Assembly (NCBI GenBank): GCA_014138095.1
Contig: JACGXE010000003.1
Location: 310,001 to 374,000 of the forward strand
DNA: 64,000 nucleotides
Source: Ochrobactrum sp. RH2CCR150
GTDB lineage: Bacteria; Pseudomonadota; Alphaproteobacteria; Rhizobiales; Rhizobiaceae
Direction of reading: 5' to 3'
In this document: positions 10,401 through 18,544 of the stretch, one piece after another
Numbering within the stretch: the stretch's first letter is position 1
Layout of the letters: every line of letters starts with the position of its first letter
Translations under genes and position numbers: made by a program
The notes under the pieces: generated by a model
What the model was told of the DNA's origin: nothing
The model's input: only the letters and a program-made list of their open reading frames with translations
Databases searched by the model: none

Positions 10401-10587
10401 CTATGCCAACATGGCGCAGAAATACGCCAATGTGATCGGCGGTCGCGGCGTGGATATCAAGCCCGCCGACATTCCGGGTAGAGGTACTTACTATCGTGTC
10501 CGAGTTCAGGCTGGTTCGCGTGACGATGCCAACGCACTGTGCGGTCGCTTGAAGTCGGCTGGCGGCAGCTGTCTCGTGACGCGCTAA
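7495..10587 (+). CDS. Large acidic SPOR-domain membrane protein
   Basis: A 1030-residue protein. Residues 1-685 are strongly acidic and rich in Ala, Glu, Asp, Gln, Tyr and Pro, and look disordered. One membrane segment lies at about 687-709 (GLILASVAGAVVLLGGIGYH). A Pro/Ala/Gln-rich periplasmic linker follows, then a C-terminal SPOR domain at about 951-1030 (starting GGYFIQIASQ). SPOR domains bind glycan strands stripped of stem peptides and bring proteins to the division septum. The topology is therefore a long cytoplasmic tail with a peptidoglycan-sensing periplasmic end. The size of the acidic tail is unusual for SPOR proteins such as FtsN or DedD. Followed by a clear terminator. Confidence 0.85.
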   Translation: MTDSSANPRNYGERPLHEDDPLMELSRIVDFGTPQGDHSAWNERQSHDRPEPDFDPALDLERELLGDFDDYAQPTSHSQPVEPEPEVAQDQRYSEQYYRGAEPLVHEEDLASALEEELDLHLDNGTSVPAPELGDFEDVERTEPVQQFDYADYSSARDSFGDPYAAAQSSAYDNRESLDDAQGGHAADHRAYDPTIYQPAIEPHEESYLTQTAQSRDWDVQAVEPATPSYGAEPAHQSMSLEDELENLLFGDEPQPAAENDSAYGYQPEPVSYAPQAAAYEPEQAVSYAAASDHAHAAEEEVEPAFDDFQLDELHLDEQAFEQPHQPVAAAPAEEAVARTEPSGYPYYTRGNFASGIVAQMPTAAALPVGEAETPYAAFATPEQASNEVAAQDDDFSFDNDFSFDAAALSATTAAEGTDDDLSDLDELSLSDDDFGFEPSGDYSESEVLKATDEELLGGDDFFNEDDLDLHDDNGATAAAPAYAHAVLSDEDYRPTTSMPHFASAQQAASAPAPDVETLSVAENKVEQTHSLDLPEVNYGEEETAAGLGDLEAEFAEVFNTVGVDELNTPTEAQSEADKAFEDIFRESASSYLPNAGVAAGATAAGLGAAVAAAASSYGRSQPRQTGDYNAGEQAGSEDDFYNHWAAQGAQTVEGGDYGARAAMQPEDDLGKASEAYRNRPVRGRRGLILASVAGAVVLLGGIGYHFMGGGSQEPVVIHADNQPIKMQPENPGGATVPNQDKAVYDRVAGTLPNNPEQKSLINSGEEPVDISGTDDNEAMTDTPDSSAENGQANAGAPNGNAQENAPLIQPREVETMIVRPDGTIMQPERAPEPAAQQTANNGAQPSAQPSAPAGGDEIAAIASGSALPEPSANAPQAQQPAAQAPVAQAPAAEAPRLPARAPVVPSRPAEQPVNIVGNVPQRTQTQAPAAAAPVANQQVASAAGGAAGAGGYFIQIASQPSAELAQKSYANMAQKYANVIGGRGVDIKPADIPGRGTYYRVRVQAGSRDDANALCGRLKSAGGSCLVTR

Positions 10588-10609
10588 GCCACGGTAACCA
10601 ATGAGAACA

Positions 10610-10631
10610 GGGCGGCATGAGCCGCCCTTTT
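10610..10631 (+). terminator. Intrinsic terminator after the SPOR gene
   Basis: GGGCGGC-ATGA-GCCGCCC followed by TTTTC; 7-bp perfect GC stem. Confidence 0.85.
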
Positions 10632-10706
10632 CATATGCACTATCGAGTGCATGGAATTTTAGTTAGAACAACTATCTAAGTTGCGGAAAAGACGAGGGAT
10701 ATTCGC

Positions 10707-11726
10707 ATGAAACAGTGCAAGGCATGGATTGCCGGTGTGTCGGGTACGAAGCTTACGCCGGATGAGGTTGCCTTTTTCCGCGATGAGAGGCCTTGGGGCT
10801 TCATTCTGTTCGCCCGCAATGTCGAAAGTCTTGAACAGGTTGCCGAGTTGACCGCGCATATGCGCGATGTGACGGGACGCGATCAGACGCCGGTTTTCAT
10901 TGATCAGGAAGGCGGGCGCGTGCAGCGCCTGCGTCCGCCGCTAGTGCCGAATTACCCATCCGCTGGAGAGATTGGCGCGATCTTTGCACGCGACCGTGAG
11001 GCGGGCCTGCGCGCCGCATGGCTGCATGCACGTCTGCATGCCTTCGATCTTCTGAAGGTTGGCGTCACCTCCGACTGCCTGCCGGTTCTCGACGTGCCCG
11101 TCGAGGGCGCGCATGATGTGATCGGCGCGCGCGCTTATTCCAAAAATCCGCACGCGGTGGCCGAAATGGGCCGCGCCGCTGCCGAGGGCCTGCTGGCTGG
11201 CGGCGTCTTGCCAGTGATGAAACACATGCCGGGCCATGGCCGTGCCTTCGCAGATACGCACAAGGAACTGGCCCGTGTGAGCGCGCCGCTTAGCGAATTG
11301 CTGGCGCATGATTTCGTGCCGTTCAAGGCGCTGAATGACCTGCCCATGGCGATGACAGCGCATGTCGTGTTTGACGCGCTTGATCCCAAGCGTCCGTCCA
11401 CTCTGTCGCCAACCGTGATCAACACGATCATTCGCGAGGTGATCGGGTTCGACGGCCTCATCATGAGCGACGACATTTCGATGAAGGCGCTTTCCGGTGA
11501 GCTGGGCGATATTGCCGATGGCATCATCGGTGCTGGCTGCGATATTGTTCTTTATTGCGCGGGCGTGATGGAAGAGCTGGTGCAGGTTGCCGCTCGCGTG
11601 CCAGTGCTCGAAGGCAAATCGAAGCGTCGCGCTGATCTGGCCGAAGTTTATGCCGGTGATCCAGACCTTTCGGATGAGGACGAACTGCGCGCCGAATTCA
11701 ATGGCATGTTCGAAGCGATAGCGTAA
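10707..11726 (+). CDS. nagZ: Beta-N-acetylhexosaminidase
   Basis: A 339-residue glycoside hydrolase family 3 protein. The signature KHMPGHGRAFADTHKEL (from about 172) holds the catalytic His of the flexible loop; FIDQEGGRVQRL and IMSDDISMKAL are also typical, the latter holding the nucleophile Asp. NagZ acts in the cytosol on GlcNAc-anhydroMurNAc peptides during cell-wall recycling, and no signal peptide is seen here. The start at 10707 follows GAGGGATATTCGC. First gene of a long colinear run through pcm. Confidence 0.93.
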   Translation: MKQCKAWIAGVSGTKLTPDEVAFFRDERPWGFILFARNVESLEQVAELTAHMRDVTGRDQTPVFIDQEGGRVQRLRPPLVPNYPSAGEIGAIFARDREAGLRAAWLHARLHAFDLLKVGVTSDCLPVLDVPVEGAHDVIGARAYSKNPHAVAEMGRAAAEGLLAGGVLPVMKHMPGHGRAFADTHKELARVSAPLSELLAHDFVPFKALNDLPMAMTAHVVFDALDPKRPSTLSPTVINTIIREVIGFDGLIMSDDISMKALSGELGDIADGIIGAGCDIVLYCAGVMEELVQVAARVPVLEGKSKRRADLAEVYAGDPDLSDEDELRAEFNGMFEAIA

Positions 11727-11814
11727 TCGTTAAAACTTGGTAAACTAGAGTTATGCGTTGCCCGGCATGGCCGGGCCGCGTGAGTGACGACTGCGCATCG
11801 AGAGGCTAAGCGGC

Positions 11815-12669
11815 TTGGCGGCATCAGGAACCAACACAGACGGAAAAGACGGTACGCTTGTGCCGATGGATTCGCTGTGGCAAAGCGATGCCGAACGGGC
11901 TTTAAGCGAACCATCATTGCTGATTGACGTGCAGGGCTTTGAAGGCCCGCTCGATCTTCTTCTGCACCTGGCGCGCAACCAGCGTGTCGATCTGGCGCGT
12001 ATTTCCGTTCTGGCGCTGGCCGAGCAATATCTCGAATTTGTCGAGCGAGCCCGGGCAGTCCGGCTTGAGCTTGCCGCTGATTATCTGGTTATGGCGGCGT
12101 GGCTCGCTTATCTCAAATCCAAGCTGCTTATTCCCAAGCAGCAGGGTGACGATGGCGAGACCGGCGAGGAGCTTGTCGCATCCCTGCAATTCCGCCTGAA
12201 AAGACTGGAAGCGATGCGTGATGCCGCTGCCGCTCTGGTCAACCGCAATCGGCTGGGGCGGGATGTCTTTGCACGCGGTATGCCGGAAGTGGTGATGGTG
12301 GACCGCGCCAGCCAGTTCTCCGCGACACTATACGATCTGCTGACGGCCTATGCTTCGCAGCGCCAGCGGCAGGCAGTGTCGCATGTCCAGATTACCAGAC
12401 GTGCTGTTTGGTCTTTGAAGGAGGCGCGAGTCGCATTGGTGCGTCTGATGGGTGGCGATATCGAAGACTGGTTTTCGCTTGATCGCTTTCTGATCGACTA
12501 TGCGCTGTCGCCGCAGGAGAGGGCGTCGGCACTGGCCAGCTCCTTTGCCGCCAGTCTGGAACTGGTGCGTGAGGGCAAGCTGGAAGTCCGCCAGAATGCG
12601 CCCTTCGAACCAATTTATATGCGGGCCAAGCCCGGTTTAAGCGAATTTGACGAGGACGAGGATGTCTGA
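11815..12669 (+). CDS. scpA: Segregation and condensation protein A
   Basis: A 284-residue kleisin partner of SMC. The conserved N-terminal FEGPLDLLLHLARNQRVDLARI is present, with a C-terminal winged-helix region. The TTG at 11815 is chosen because GAGAGG precedes it by about 9 bases; GTG 11860 and ATG 11866 are later options without a ribosome site. With ScpB it bridges SMC heads for chromosome compaction. Overlaps scpB by 8 bp, implying translational coupling. Confidence 0.9.
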   Translation: MAASGTNTDGKDGTLVPMDSLWQSDAERALSEPSLLIDVQGFEGPLDLLLHLARNQRVDLARISVLALAEQYLEFVERARAVRLELAADYLVMAAWLAYLKSKLLIPKQQGDDGETGEELVASLQFRLKRLEAMRDAAAALVNRNRLGRDVFARGMPEVVMVDRASQFSATLYDLLTAYASQRQRQAVSHVQITRRAVWSLKEARVALVRLMGGDIEDWFSLDRFLIDYALSPQERASALASSFAASLELVREGKLEVRQNAPFEPIYMRAKPGLSEFDEDEDV

Positions 12670-13378
12670 GGCGGAACGCCAGCTGGCGGAATTCGAAATG
12701 GATGATGAATTTGAGGAAGCACAGCTTCCGGCAAGTGGGCTGGCTGATCTGGCCCGCATTGTCGAAGCGATCATTTTTGCTTCCGCCGAACCGGTGTCGG
12801 AGCGGGCGCTTCAGGAGCGCTTGCCGCCAAATGCCGAGCTTGCTCCGATTTTGCAGCATCTCCAGAAGGTCTATGAGTCGCGCGGCGTGCATCTCGTGCA
12901 GGTTGGTGCGGCCTGGGCGTTCCGCACCGCGCCGGATCTGGCCTTCCTGATGAGCCGCGAGGCGGTGCAGCAGCGCAAGCTGTCGCGCGCTGCGATGGAA
13001 GTGCTGGCGATTATTGCATACCATCAGCCGGTCACCCGCGCCGAACTGGAAGATATTCGTGGCGTCGAAACGTCGAAAGGCACACTGGACGTGCTGATGG
13101 AAACGGGCTGGATCAAACTGCGCGGACGTCGCCGCACACCGGGCCGTCCGGTGACATATGGCACGACAGAATCGTTTCTCGACAATTTCGGACTGCCGGA
13201 AATCCGCGATCTTCCAGGGCTGGAGGAGTTGCGCGGGGCAGGGCTTCTGTCTGCCCGTATGCCTTCAAGCTTTGCTGTTCCGGTGCCGAATATCGACCCG
13301 GATGAACTGACGGATGAGGAAGAGCCGCTCGAGGATATAGATCTCGAAGATCTTGGTTTGCTTGCCCCAAAGGGGTAG
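12662..13378 (+). CDS. scpB: Segregation and condensation protein B
   Basis: A 238-residue protein with two winged-helix units (about 25-190; VEAIIFASAEPVSERAL and RAELEDIRGVETSKG) and an acidic tail (about 215-238). The ATG at 12662 lies inside the scpA 3' end after GAGGACGAGG. It dimerises and stabilises the ScpA-SMC complex. Confidence 0.92.
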   Translation: MSEAERQLAEFEMDDEFEEAQLPASGLADLARIVEAIIFASAEPVSERALQERLPPNAELAPILQHLQKVYESRGVHLVQVGAAWAFRTAPDLAFLMSREAVQQRKLSRAAMEVLAIIAYHQPVTRAELEDIRGVETSKGTLDVLMETGWIKLRGRRRTPGRPVTYGTTESFLDNFGLPEIRDLPGLEELRGAGLLSARMPSSFAVPVPNIDPDELTDEEEPLEDIDLEDLGLLAPKG

Positions 13379-13560
13379 GTCAGTGTCTGACTTCCTTATG
13401 ATCCACAAGCGCTGCACATAAAGAGGACACATGCGACGAATAAAATCGTCACATCTGCCTTCACAGCTATACTTCCGTTTGAAAGATTGCTTGAAAGCGC
13501 TTAAATCACTATCGACATTGCAGGAACAGGCTGCGTTTAAGCGGCGATGAGAGGAATAAA

Positions 13561-13791
13561 ATGGGTAGCTTTTCCATCTGGCACTGGCTGATCGTTCTAG
13601 CGGTTGTGCTGCTTCTTTTTGGCCGCGGCAAGATTCCCGAGCTGATGGGTGACGTTGCCAAGGGCATCAAGAACTTCAAGCAGGGCATGAACGACGAAGA
13701 CGGCGCCAAGGATGCCCGGGACGATGGTCGCACGATCGACGCCAAGGCGGACGAAACCGTCAACGACGTCAAGAAAACCACCAAGTCCTGA
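13561..13791 (+). CDS. tatA: Sec-independent protein translocase subunit TatA
   Basis: A 76-residue protein: short N-terminal membrane helix (about 5-20), hinge [20 protein letters not shown], then a charged amphipathic helix and acidic/basic tail. TatA forms the variable-size pore for folded proteins with twin-arginine signals. GAGAGGAATAAA precedes the start. It follows scpB after 182 bp with no obvious terminator. Confidence 0.95.
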   Translation: MGSFSIWHWLIVLAVVLLLFGRGKIPELMGDVAKGIKNFKQGMNDEDGAKDARDDGRTIDAKADETVNDVKKTTKS

Positions 13792-13806
13792 TCTATCGGA
13801 TCAAGA

Positions 13807-13836
13807 ATGCTGCGTGTCGGAATAGATACGCAGCAT
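13807..13836 (+). promoter_or_regulatory. Intercistronic stem-loop between tatA and tatB
   Basis: ATGCTGCGT (13807-13815) pairs perfectly with ACGCAGCAT (13828-13836), with a 12-nt loop. No long T-run follows, so it may act as a partial terminator or protect the tatA message and so raise TatA over TatB. Confidence 0.45.
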
Positions 13837-13905
13837 ATTTGCCATCTGTAAAAGTGCGGTTTTCCGCCGAAAGACGGGACACGCGCGCAGTGCGCGGGGT
13901 ATAAA

Positions 13906-14598
13906 ATGCTTGATGTCGGTTGGTCTGAAATACTGGTCATTGCGATCGTGATGATCGTTGTTGTCGGCCCCAAAGATTTGCCGAAGATGCTTAGAGCCTT
14001 CGGTAAGGCGACCGCACGTATGCGCGCGACAGCCAATGAGTTTCGCAACCAGTTCAACGAAGCCTTGAAAGAGGCTGAGCTGGAAGACGTCAAGAACATC
14101 ATCGACGAAACGCGCAAGCTCGATCCGCGCTCCAAGCTGACGCAGGTTTTCGATCCGATTCGCAGTGCAGGCGAAGACCTGAAATCGAGCATCAAATCCT
14201 CGACCTCCATGTCTCCGGCGACACCGGATACAGTCGCGGAAGTGACTACGCCGGTCGATGCGAGCGGAGCACCCGTTCCTGTGGTGGCGTCTGCGAAGGC
14301 AGAAGCTGTCGCGGAAAAGCCTGCAAAGGCACCGCGCGCTCCACGCAAGACGGCTGCAAAAGCAGCGCCAGAAGCCGCTGTGGCAAAAGCTGAACCGGCC
14401 GCGCCGAAGGCTGCAAAGGCCAAGGCCGCGACAGCAAAGCCTGCTGCCGCAAAAACGGCTGCTCCGAAAACGGTTGCGGCAAAACCCGCACCGAAGAAAG
14501 TTGCTCCGGTTAAAACAGCGGACGCATCCAAGCCAGCTGCCGAAAAGGCGGTTGCTCCTGCCAAAAAGACCACCAAGAAGACAGGAACCAAAGCGTGA
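13906..14598 (+). CDS. tatB: Sec-independent protein translocase subunit TatB
   Basis: A 230-residue protein with an N-terminal membrane helix (about 6-22), the GPKDLPKMLRAFGKATARMR hinge and a long amphipathic helix. From about residue 100 there is a long Ala/Lys/Pro-rich tail, richer in Ala-Lys repeats than in the E. coli protein. TatB forms the receptor complex with TatC. Its last four bases overlap the tatC start. Confidence 0.93.
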   Translation: MLDVGWSEILVIAIVMIVVVGPKDLPKMLRAFGKATARMRATANEFRNQFNEALKEAELEDVKNIIDETRKLDPRSKLTQVFDPIRSAGEDLKSSIKSSTSMSPATPDTVAEVTTPVDASGAPVPVVASAKAEAVAEKPAKAPRAPRKTAAKAAPEAAVAKAEPAAPKAAKAKAATAKPAAAKTAAPKTVAAKPAPKKVAPVKTADASKPAAEKAVAPAKKTTKKTGTKA

Positions 14599-15419
14599 CC
14601 CGTGACGAGGATGAAATCGAGCAGAGCGCAGCGCCTTTGCTTGAACACCTGATCGAACTGCGCCGCCGCCTTATTTGGGCAATCCTGGCATTTTTCGTGG
14701 CATTTGCAGTTTGCTTCGCATTCGCAAAGCACCTCTTTAATTTGCTTGTCGTGCCCTACCAATGGGCCATCGACTGGGCAGGCATGGATCGTTCCAAGGC
14801 GGAGCTGATCTATACCGCGCCGCAGGAGTTCTTCTTCACGCAGGTGAAGGTGGCGATGTTCGGCGGTATTGTGCTCGCTTTCCCCATCATTGCGGCGCAG
14901 ATCTACAAGTTTGTTGCGCCGGGGCTCTATAAGCATGAGCGCATGGCTTTCCTGCCATTCCTCATTGCATCGCCGATTTTGTTCCTGCTCGGCGGCGCGC
15001 TCGTCTATTTCTTCTTTACCCCGATGGTGATGTGGTTCTTCCTGGCCATGCAGCAGACAGGCGGCGCTGGCGAAGTGCAGATTTCGCTTTTGCCGAAGGT
15101 TTCGGAATATCTGAGCCTCATCATGACGCTCATTTTCGCTTTCGGTCTGGTGTTCCAGTTGCCGGTCGTCACAAGCCTCATGGCGCGTGTTGGCCTCGTG
15201 ACTTCGGCTGGCCTGAAGGACAAGCGTAAATATGCGATTGTGATCGCCTTCATCGTGGCCGCTGTTCTGACGCCGCCCGATCCGGCGAGCCAGATCGGTC
15301 TTGCCTTGCCGACGATCCTTCTCTACGAGATTTCCATTATCGTGGCTCGTATGATCGAGAAGAAGCGCGACGAAGCAGAGAACACAAAAGAAGCTGAAAA
15401 CGACGCTTCTTCCTCCTGA
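14595..15419 (+). CDS. tatC: Sec-independent protein translocase subunit TatC
   Basis: A 274-residue protein with six predicted membrane helices and the conserved N-terminal [13 protein letters not shown]. It contains [15 protein letters not shown], and its TM5 region ends in a conserved TPPDPASQ loop. It binds the twin-arginine signal. Start is GTG 14595 in a GTGA overlap with tatB. A 7-bp hairpin (GGCCGCA/TGCGGCC, 15441-15459) lies between tatC and serS but lacks a T-run. Confidence 0.94.
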   Translation: MTRDEDEIEQSAAPLLEHLIELRRRLIWAILAFFVAFAVCFAFAKHLFNLLVVPYQWAIDWAGMDRSKAELIYTAPQEFFFTQVKVAMFGGIVLAFPIIAAQIYKFVAPGLYKHERMAFLPFLIASPILFLLGGALVYFFFTPMVMWFFLAMQQTGGAGEVQISLLPKVSEYLSLIMTLIFAFGLVFQLPVVTSLMARVGLVTSAGLKDKRKYAIVIAFIVAAVLTPPDPASQIGLALPTILLYEISIIVARMIEKKRDEAENTKEAENDASSS

Positions 15420-15493
15420 TCGTAGTCTACGATTTCCGCTGGCCGCAGTCTTTGCGGCCCGCTTCTGTTCAATTTCACGAAACGGCTTTTCCC

Positions 15494-16777
15494 ATGCTCG
15501 ACATCAAATGGATTCGCGAAAACCCTGAAGACCTCGACAAGGCGCTTGCAAAGCGCGGGGCAGGGCCGCTCTCGTCCGAATTGATCGCGCTCGACGAAAA
15601 GCGCCGCGAAAATGTCGGCAAGGTTCAGGCCGCACAGGAGCGCCGCAATGCCGCTTCGAAGGAAATCGGTAAGGCGATGGCTGAAAAAGATGCCGCCACT
15701 GCCGACAAGCTGAAAGCGGAAGTCAGCGAACTCAAGAATTTCCTTGCTGAGGCTGAGGAAGAAGAGCGCCGTCTGGTCAAGGAATTGAACGACGCGTTGT
15801 CGACGATCCCGAATGTTCCGCTTGGCGATGTGCCGCTTGGCAAGGACGAGGCCGACAATGTCGAGGTTCGCCGCATCGGCAATCAGCGTAATTTCTCTTT
15901 CCAGCCGAAAGAACATTTTGAGCTTGGCGAAGCGCTCGGCCTGATGGATTTCGAACGTGCGGCGAAAATCGCCGGTGCGCGCTTCACTATCCTGAAGGGT
16001 GGTCTGGCGCGTCTGGAACGTGCGCTCGGCCAGTTCATGCTTGATCTGCATACGACCCAGCACGGCTATACCGAAACCATGCCGCCGCTGATGGTGCGTG
16101 ACGAGGCTGTTTACGGCACGGGCCAGCTGCCCAAATTCTCGGAAGACCTGTTCCGTACCACCGATGGCCGCTGGCTGATTCCGACGGCGGAAGTGCCGTT
16201 GACCAATCTTGTTGCGGACGAAATCGTTGATGTGAAGACCCTGCCGCAGCGCTACACTGCGTTGACGCCTTGCTTCCGTTCGGAAGCTGGTTCTGCCGGT
16301 CGCGATACGCGTGGCATGCTGCGCCAACACCAGTTCCTGAAAGTGGAAATGGTGTCGATCACCGATGCAGAAAGCTCGGTTGCCGAACATGAACGCATGA
16401 CGGCTTGCGCCGAAGAAGTGCTGAAGCGTCTTGAGCTGCCGTTCCGCACCGTCGTGCTGTGCACCGGCGATATGGGCTTCGGAGCACAGAAGACCTATGA
16501 CATCGAAGTCTGGCTGCCGGGCCAGAACACCTATCGCGAAATCTCCAGCTGCTCGGTCTGCGGTGATTTCCAGGGTCGCCGCATGAACTCGCGCTATCGT
16601 CCGGAAGGCGAAAAGTCGACGCGCTTTGTCCACACCCTCAATGGGTCTGGCGTTGCAGTCGGTCGCGCGCTCATCGCCGTCATGGAAAATTACCAGCAGG
16701 AAGATGGCAGCATTCATATTCCTGAAGCACTCCAGCCATACATGGGCGGCCTCACGCGCATTGAAAAAGCTGCGTGA
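15494..16777 (+). CDS. serS: Seryl-tRNA synthetase
   Basis: A 427-residue class II synthetase. An N-terminal coiled-coil arm (about 30-105) is followed by the catalytic core with motif 2 ([20 protein letters not shown]) and motif 3 ([19 protein letters not shown]). The start at 15494 ([15 protein letters not shown]) is the normal SerS N-terminus; an earlier in-frame ATG at 15452 would add 14 unrelated residues. Charges tRNA-Ser. Confidence 0.95.
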   Translation: MLDIKWIRENPEDLDKALAKRGAGPLSSELIALDEKRRENVGKVQAAQERRNAASKEIGKAMAEKDAATADKLKAEVSELKNFLAEAEEEERRLVKELNDALSTIPNVPLGDVPLGKDEADNVEVRRIGNQRNFSFQPKEHFELGEALGLMDFERAAKIAGARFTILKGGLARLERALGQFMLDLHTTQHGYTETMPPLMVRDEAVYGTGQLPKFSEDLFRTTDGRWLIPTAEVPLTNLVADEIVDVKTLPQRYTALTPCFRSEAGSAGRDTRGMLRQHQFLKVEMVSITDAESSVAEHERMTACAEEVLKRLELPFRTVVLCTGDMGFGAQKTYDIEVWLPGQNTYREISSCSVCGDFQGRRMNSRYRPEGEKSTRFVHTLNGSGVAVGRALIAVMENYQQEDGSIHIPEALQPYMGGLTRIEKAA

Positions 16778-16812
16778 TTCAGGGTTTCAATAATTAGGAC
16801 AGGAGTGAAGAC

Positions 16813-17580
16813 GTGCGAATTTTGCTGACGAACGATGATGGTATCCACGCTGAAGGCCTCGCAGTTCTGGAGCGAATCGCACGACAGCTCTCGGACGATG
16901 TTTGGGTTGTTGCGCCGGAAACCGACCAAAGTGGTCTTGCGCATTCGCTGACGCTGTCGGAGCCGCTGCGTCTGCGCCAGATCGACGACACCCATTTCGC
17001 GCTGCGCGGCACGCCGACGGATTGCGTTATCATGGGTGTCCGTCATGTGCTGCCGGGCGCGCCTGATCTCATCCTGTCCGGCGTCAATTCGGGTGCGAAC
17101 ATCGCAGACGATGTGACCTATTCCGGCACTGTGGCCGGTGCAATGGAAGGCACGCTGCTCGGTATCCGCTCCATCGCTTTGTCGCAGGAATATGATTACG
17201 AAGGCGACCGCCGGATCGTTCCGTGGGAAACGGCTGAAACCCATGCACCGGACCTTATCCGTAAACTGGTCGATGCCGGTTGGCCGGAAGGCGTTTTGCT
17301 GAACCTCAATTTCCCGAATTGTGGCGCTGATGAAGTGCAGGGCACCCGCGTGACGGCACAGGGCAAGCTTAGCCATGATGCGCGTCTCGATGAGCGCCGC
17401 GACGGTCGCGGCTTCCCGTATTTCTGGCTGCGTTTCGGTCGCGGCAAGGCTCCGGTCGCCGATGACAGTGATCTGGCAGCCATTCGTTCGGATTGCATTT
17501 CGGTGACACCGTTGCACCTCGATCTGACCGCGCATAAGGTTCGTGCAGAACTGAGCACCGCGCTTGGTCTTGAAGCTTGA
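16813..17580 (+). CDS. surE: 5'/3'-nucleotidase SurE
   Basis: A 255-residue protein starting at GTG 16813 after GGACAGGAGTG. The metal-binding [14 protein letters not shown] (D8-D9) is followed by [26 protein letters not shown] SurE signatures. It dephosphorylates nucleoside monophosphates. Gap to pcm is 13 bp; the surE-pcm pair is widespread in proteobacteria and linked to stationary-phase survival and protein repair. Confidence 0.94.
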   Translation: MRILLTNDDGIHAEGLAVLERIARQLSDDVWVVAPETDQSGLAHSLTLSEPLRLRQIDDTHFALRGTPTDCVIMGVRHVLPGAPDLILSGVNSGANIADDVTYSGTVAGAMEGTLLGIRSIALSQEYDYEGDRRIVPWETAETHAPDLIRKLVDAGWPEGVLLNLNFPNCGADEVQGTRVTAQGKLSHDARLDERRDGRGFPYFWLRFGRGKAPVADDSDLAAIRSDCISVTPLHLDLTAHKVRAELSTALGLEA

Positions 17581-17593
17581 AGCGGGGGGAAGC

Positions 17594-18262
17594 ATGAGGC
17601 AGGCAACGTCTGAGCGGCCAAGGCTTTCGGACCGGGAAGGATTTGCATCCTTCGTCTTGCGCATGCGCGCGCGCGGCATTGATGATCCGCGCCTCTTTGC
17701 AGCCATTGAAGCCACGCCACGCCAGAGCTTTCTTGCTTCGGCGTGGTCGCATCTTGCCTATAGCACCCGCACGGCTCCGCTCGATTGCGGCGAATATATC
17801 GAAGGCATTGACGATCAGGCGCGCGTGCTGGCTGCACTCAAGCTGGAACCGGGCCATCGCGTGCTGGAAATCGGCACGGGGTCGGGCTTTACCGCCGCTG
17901 TCATGTCGTCGCTGTCCGGTCGTGTTACGACGGTGGAACGATATCGCAAACTTTGTGACCACGCCTTGCAGCAGTTCGTCTCGCTCAAGCGCGAGAACAT
18001 CATGGTCAAGCATGCCGACGGTCGTCATGGCATGCCGGGCGGGCCGTTCGACCGAATCATTCTCTGGCTGGCTTGCGAAGAAGTGCCGCGCCATTTTGTG
18101 GAGCTGCTCGCAACGCACGGTGTTCTCATTACGCCGATCGGCCCCGGTGACGGCGAACAGATCATGACGCGTATCTCGAAGGTCGGTAGCCGCTTCGAGC
18201 AGGAAAACCTCATGGTTGTCCGCTATCAGCCCTTCATTGAAGGCGTTTCTTCGGTTCTTTAG
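17594..18262 (+). CDS. pcm: Protein-L-isoaspartate O-methyltransferase
   Basis: A 222-residue SAM-dependent methyltransferase. Motif I VLEIGTGSGFTAAVMS binds SAM; TPRQSFLASAWSHLAYS precedes it. The ATG at 17594 has AGCGGGGGGAAGC before it, better than the in-frame GTG at 17564 inside surE. It repairs isoaspartyl residues in aged proteins. The stop codon overlaps the dispersed palindromic repeat at 18261. Confidence 0.92.
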   Translation: MRQATSERPRLSDREGFASFVLRMRARGIDDPRLFAAIEATPRQSFLASAWSHLAYSTRTAPLDCGEYIEGIDDQARVLAALKLEPGHRVLEIGTGSGFTAAVMSSLSGRVTTVERYRKLCDHALQQFVSLKRENIMVKHADGRHGMPGGPFDRIILWLACEEVPRHFVELLATHGVLITPIGPGDGEQIMTRISKVGSRFEQENLMVVRYQPFIEGVSSVL

Positions 18263-18360
18263 AGCACATCCCGAAAAGTGTGAAACGGTTTTCGGATGAG
18301 ATGTGCGTTAGAATAGATATTTAGAGCGCCGATCTGATTGAATCAGATCGGCGCTCTAAA
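18261..18360. repeat. Compound palindromic intergenic repeat (Rhizobiales mosaic-element type)
   Basis: Two palindromes side by side. First, nested arms GCACATC/GATGTGC and CCGAAAA/TTTTCGG (18264-18306). Second, a 20-bp perfect arm pair starting TTTAGAGCGCCGATC at 18320 and ending at 18360 around a single G. The motif 'CATCCCGAAAAGTGTGAAACGG' resembles, from memory, the RIME-type dispersed elements of rhizobial and Brucella genomes. The second palindrome could also terminate pcm transcripts. Confidence 0.65.
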
Positions 18361-18477
18361 TCGCCATTTTCTGGTTTTACCTTGCATTGGTTCCCGTCTT
18401 CACCGGAGGGGTAGCTGCGCGTCAATGTGCGCTTATGGTGTTTAATTGGTGAATCTTTTTTCAAAGTTGGGCCGTTC

Positions 18478-18508
18478 TTAACCAGCGAGTAACATTAACG
18501 CGCTTTAA
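18478..18508. promoter_or_regulatory. Cluster of TTAA boxes before the LysM/LytM gene (possible CtrA site)
   Basis: TTAACC at 18478, TTAAC at 18495 and TTAA at 18505 within 31 bp, about 40 bases before the gene. CtrA of alphaproteobacteria recognises TTAA-N7-TTAA or TTAACC half sites; the spacings here (13 and 6) do not match the full consensus. Confidence 0.25.
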
Positions 18509-18544
18509 TCGTCGTACTGAGTTTCGAGTATGGACGAGTTGAAC

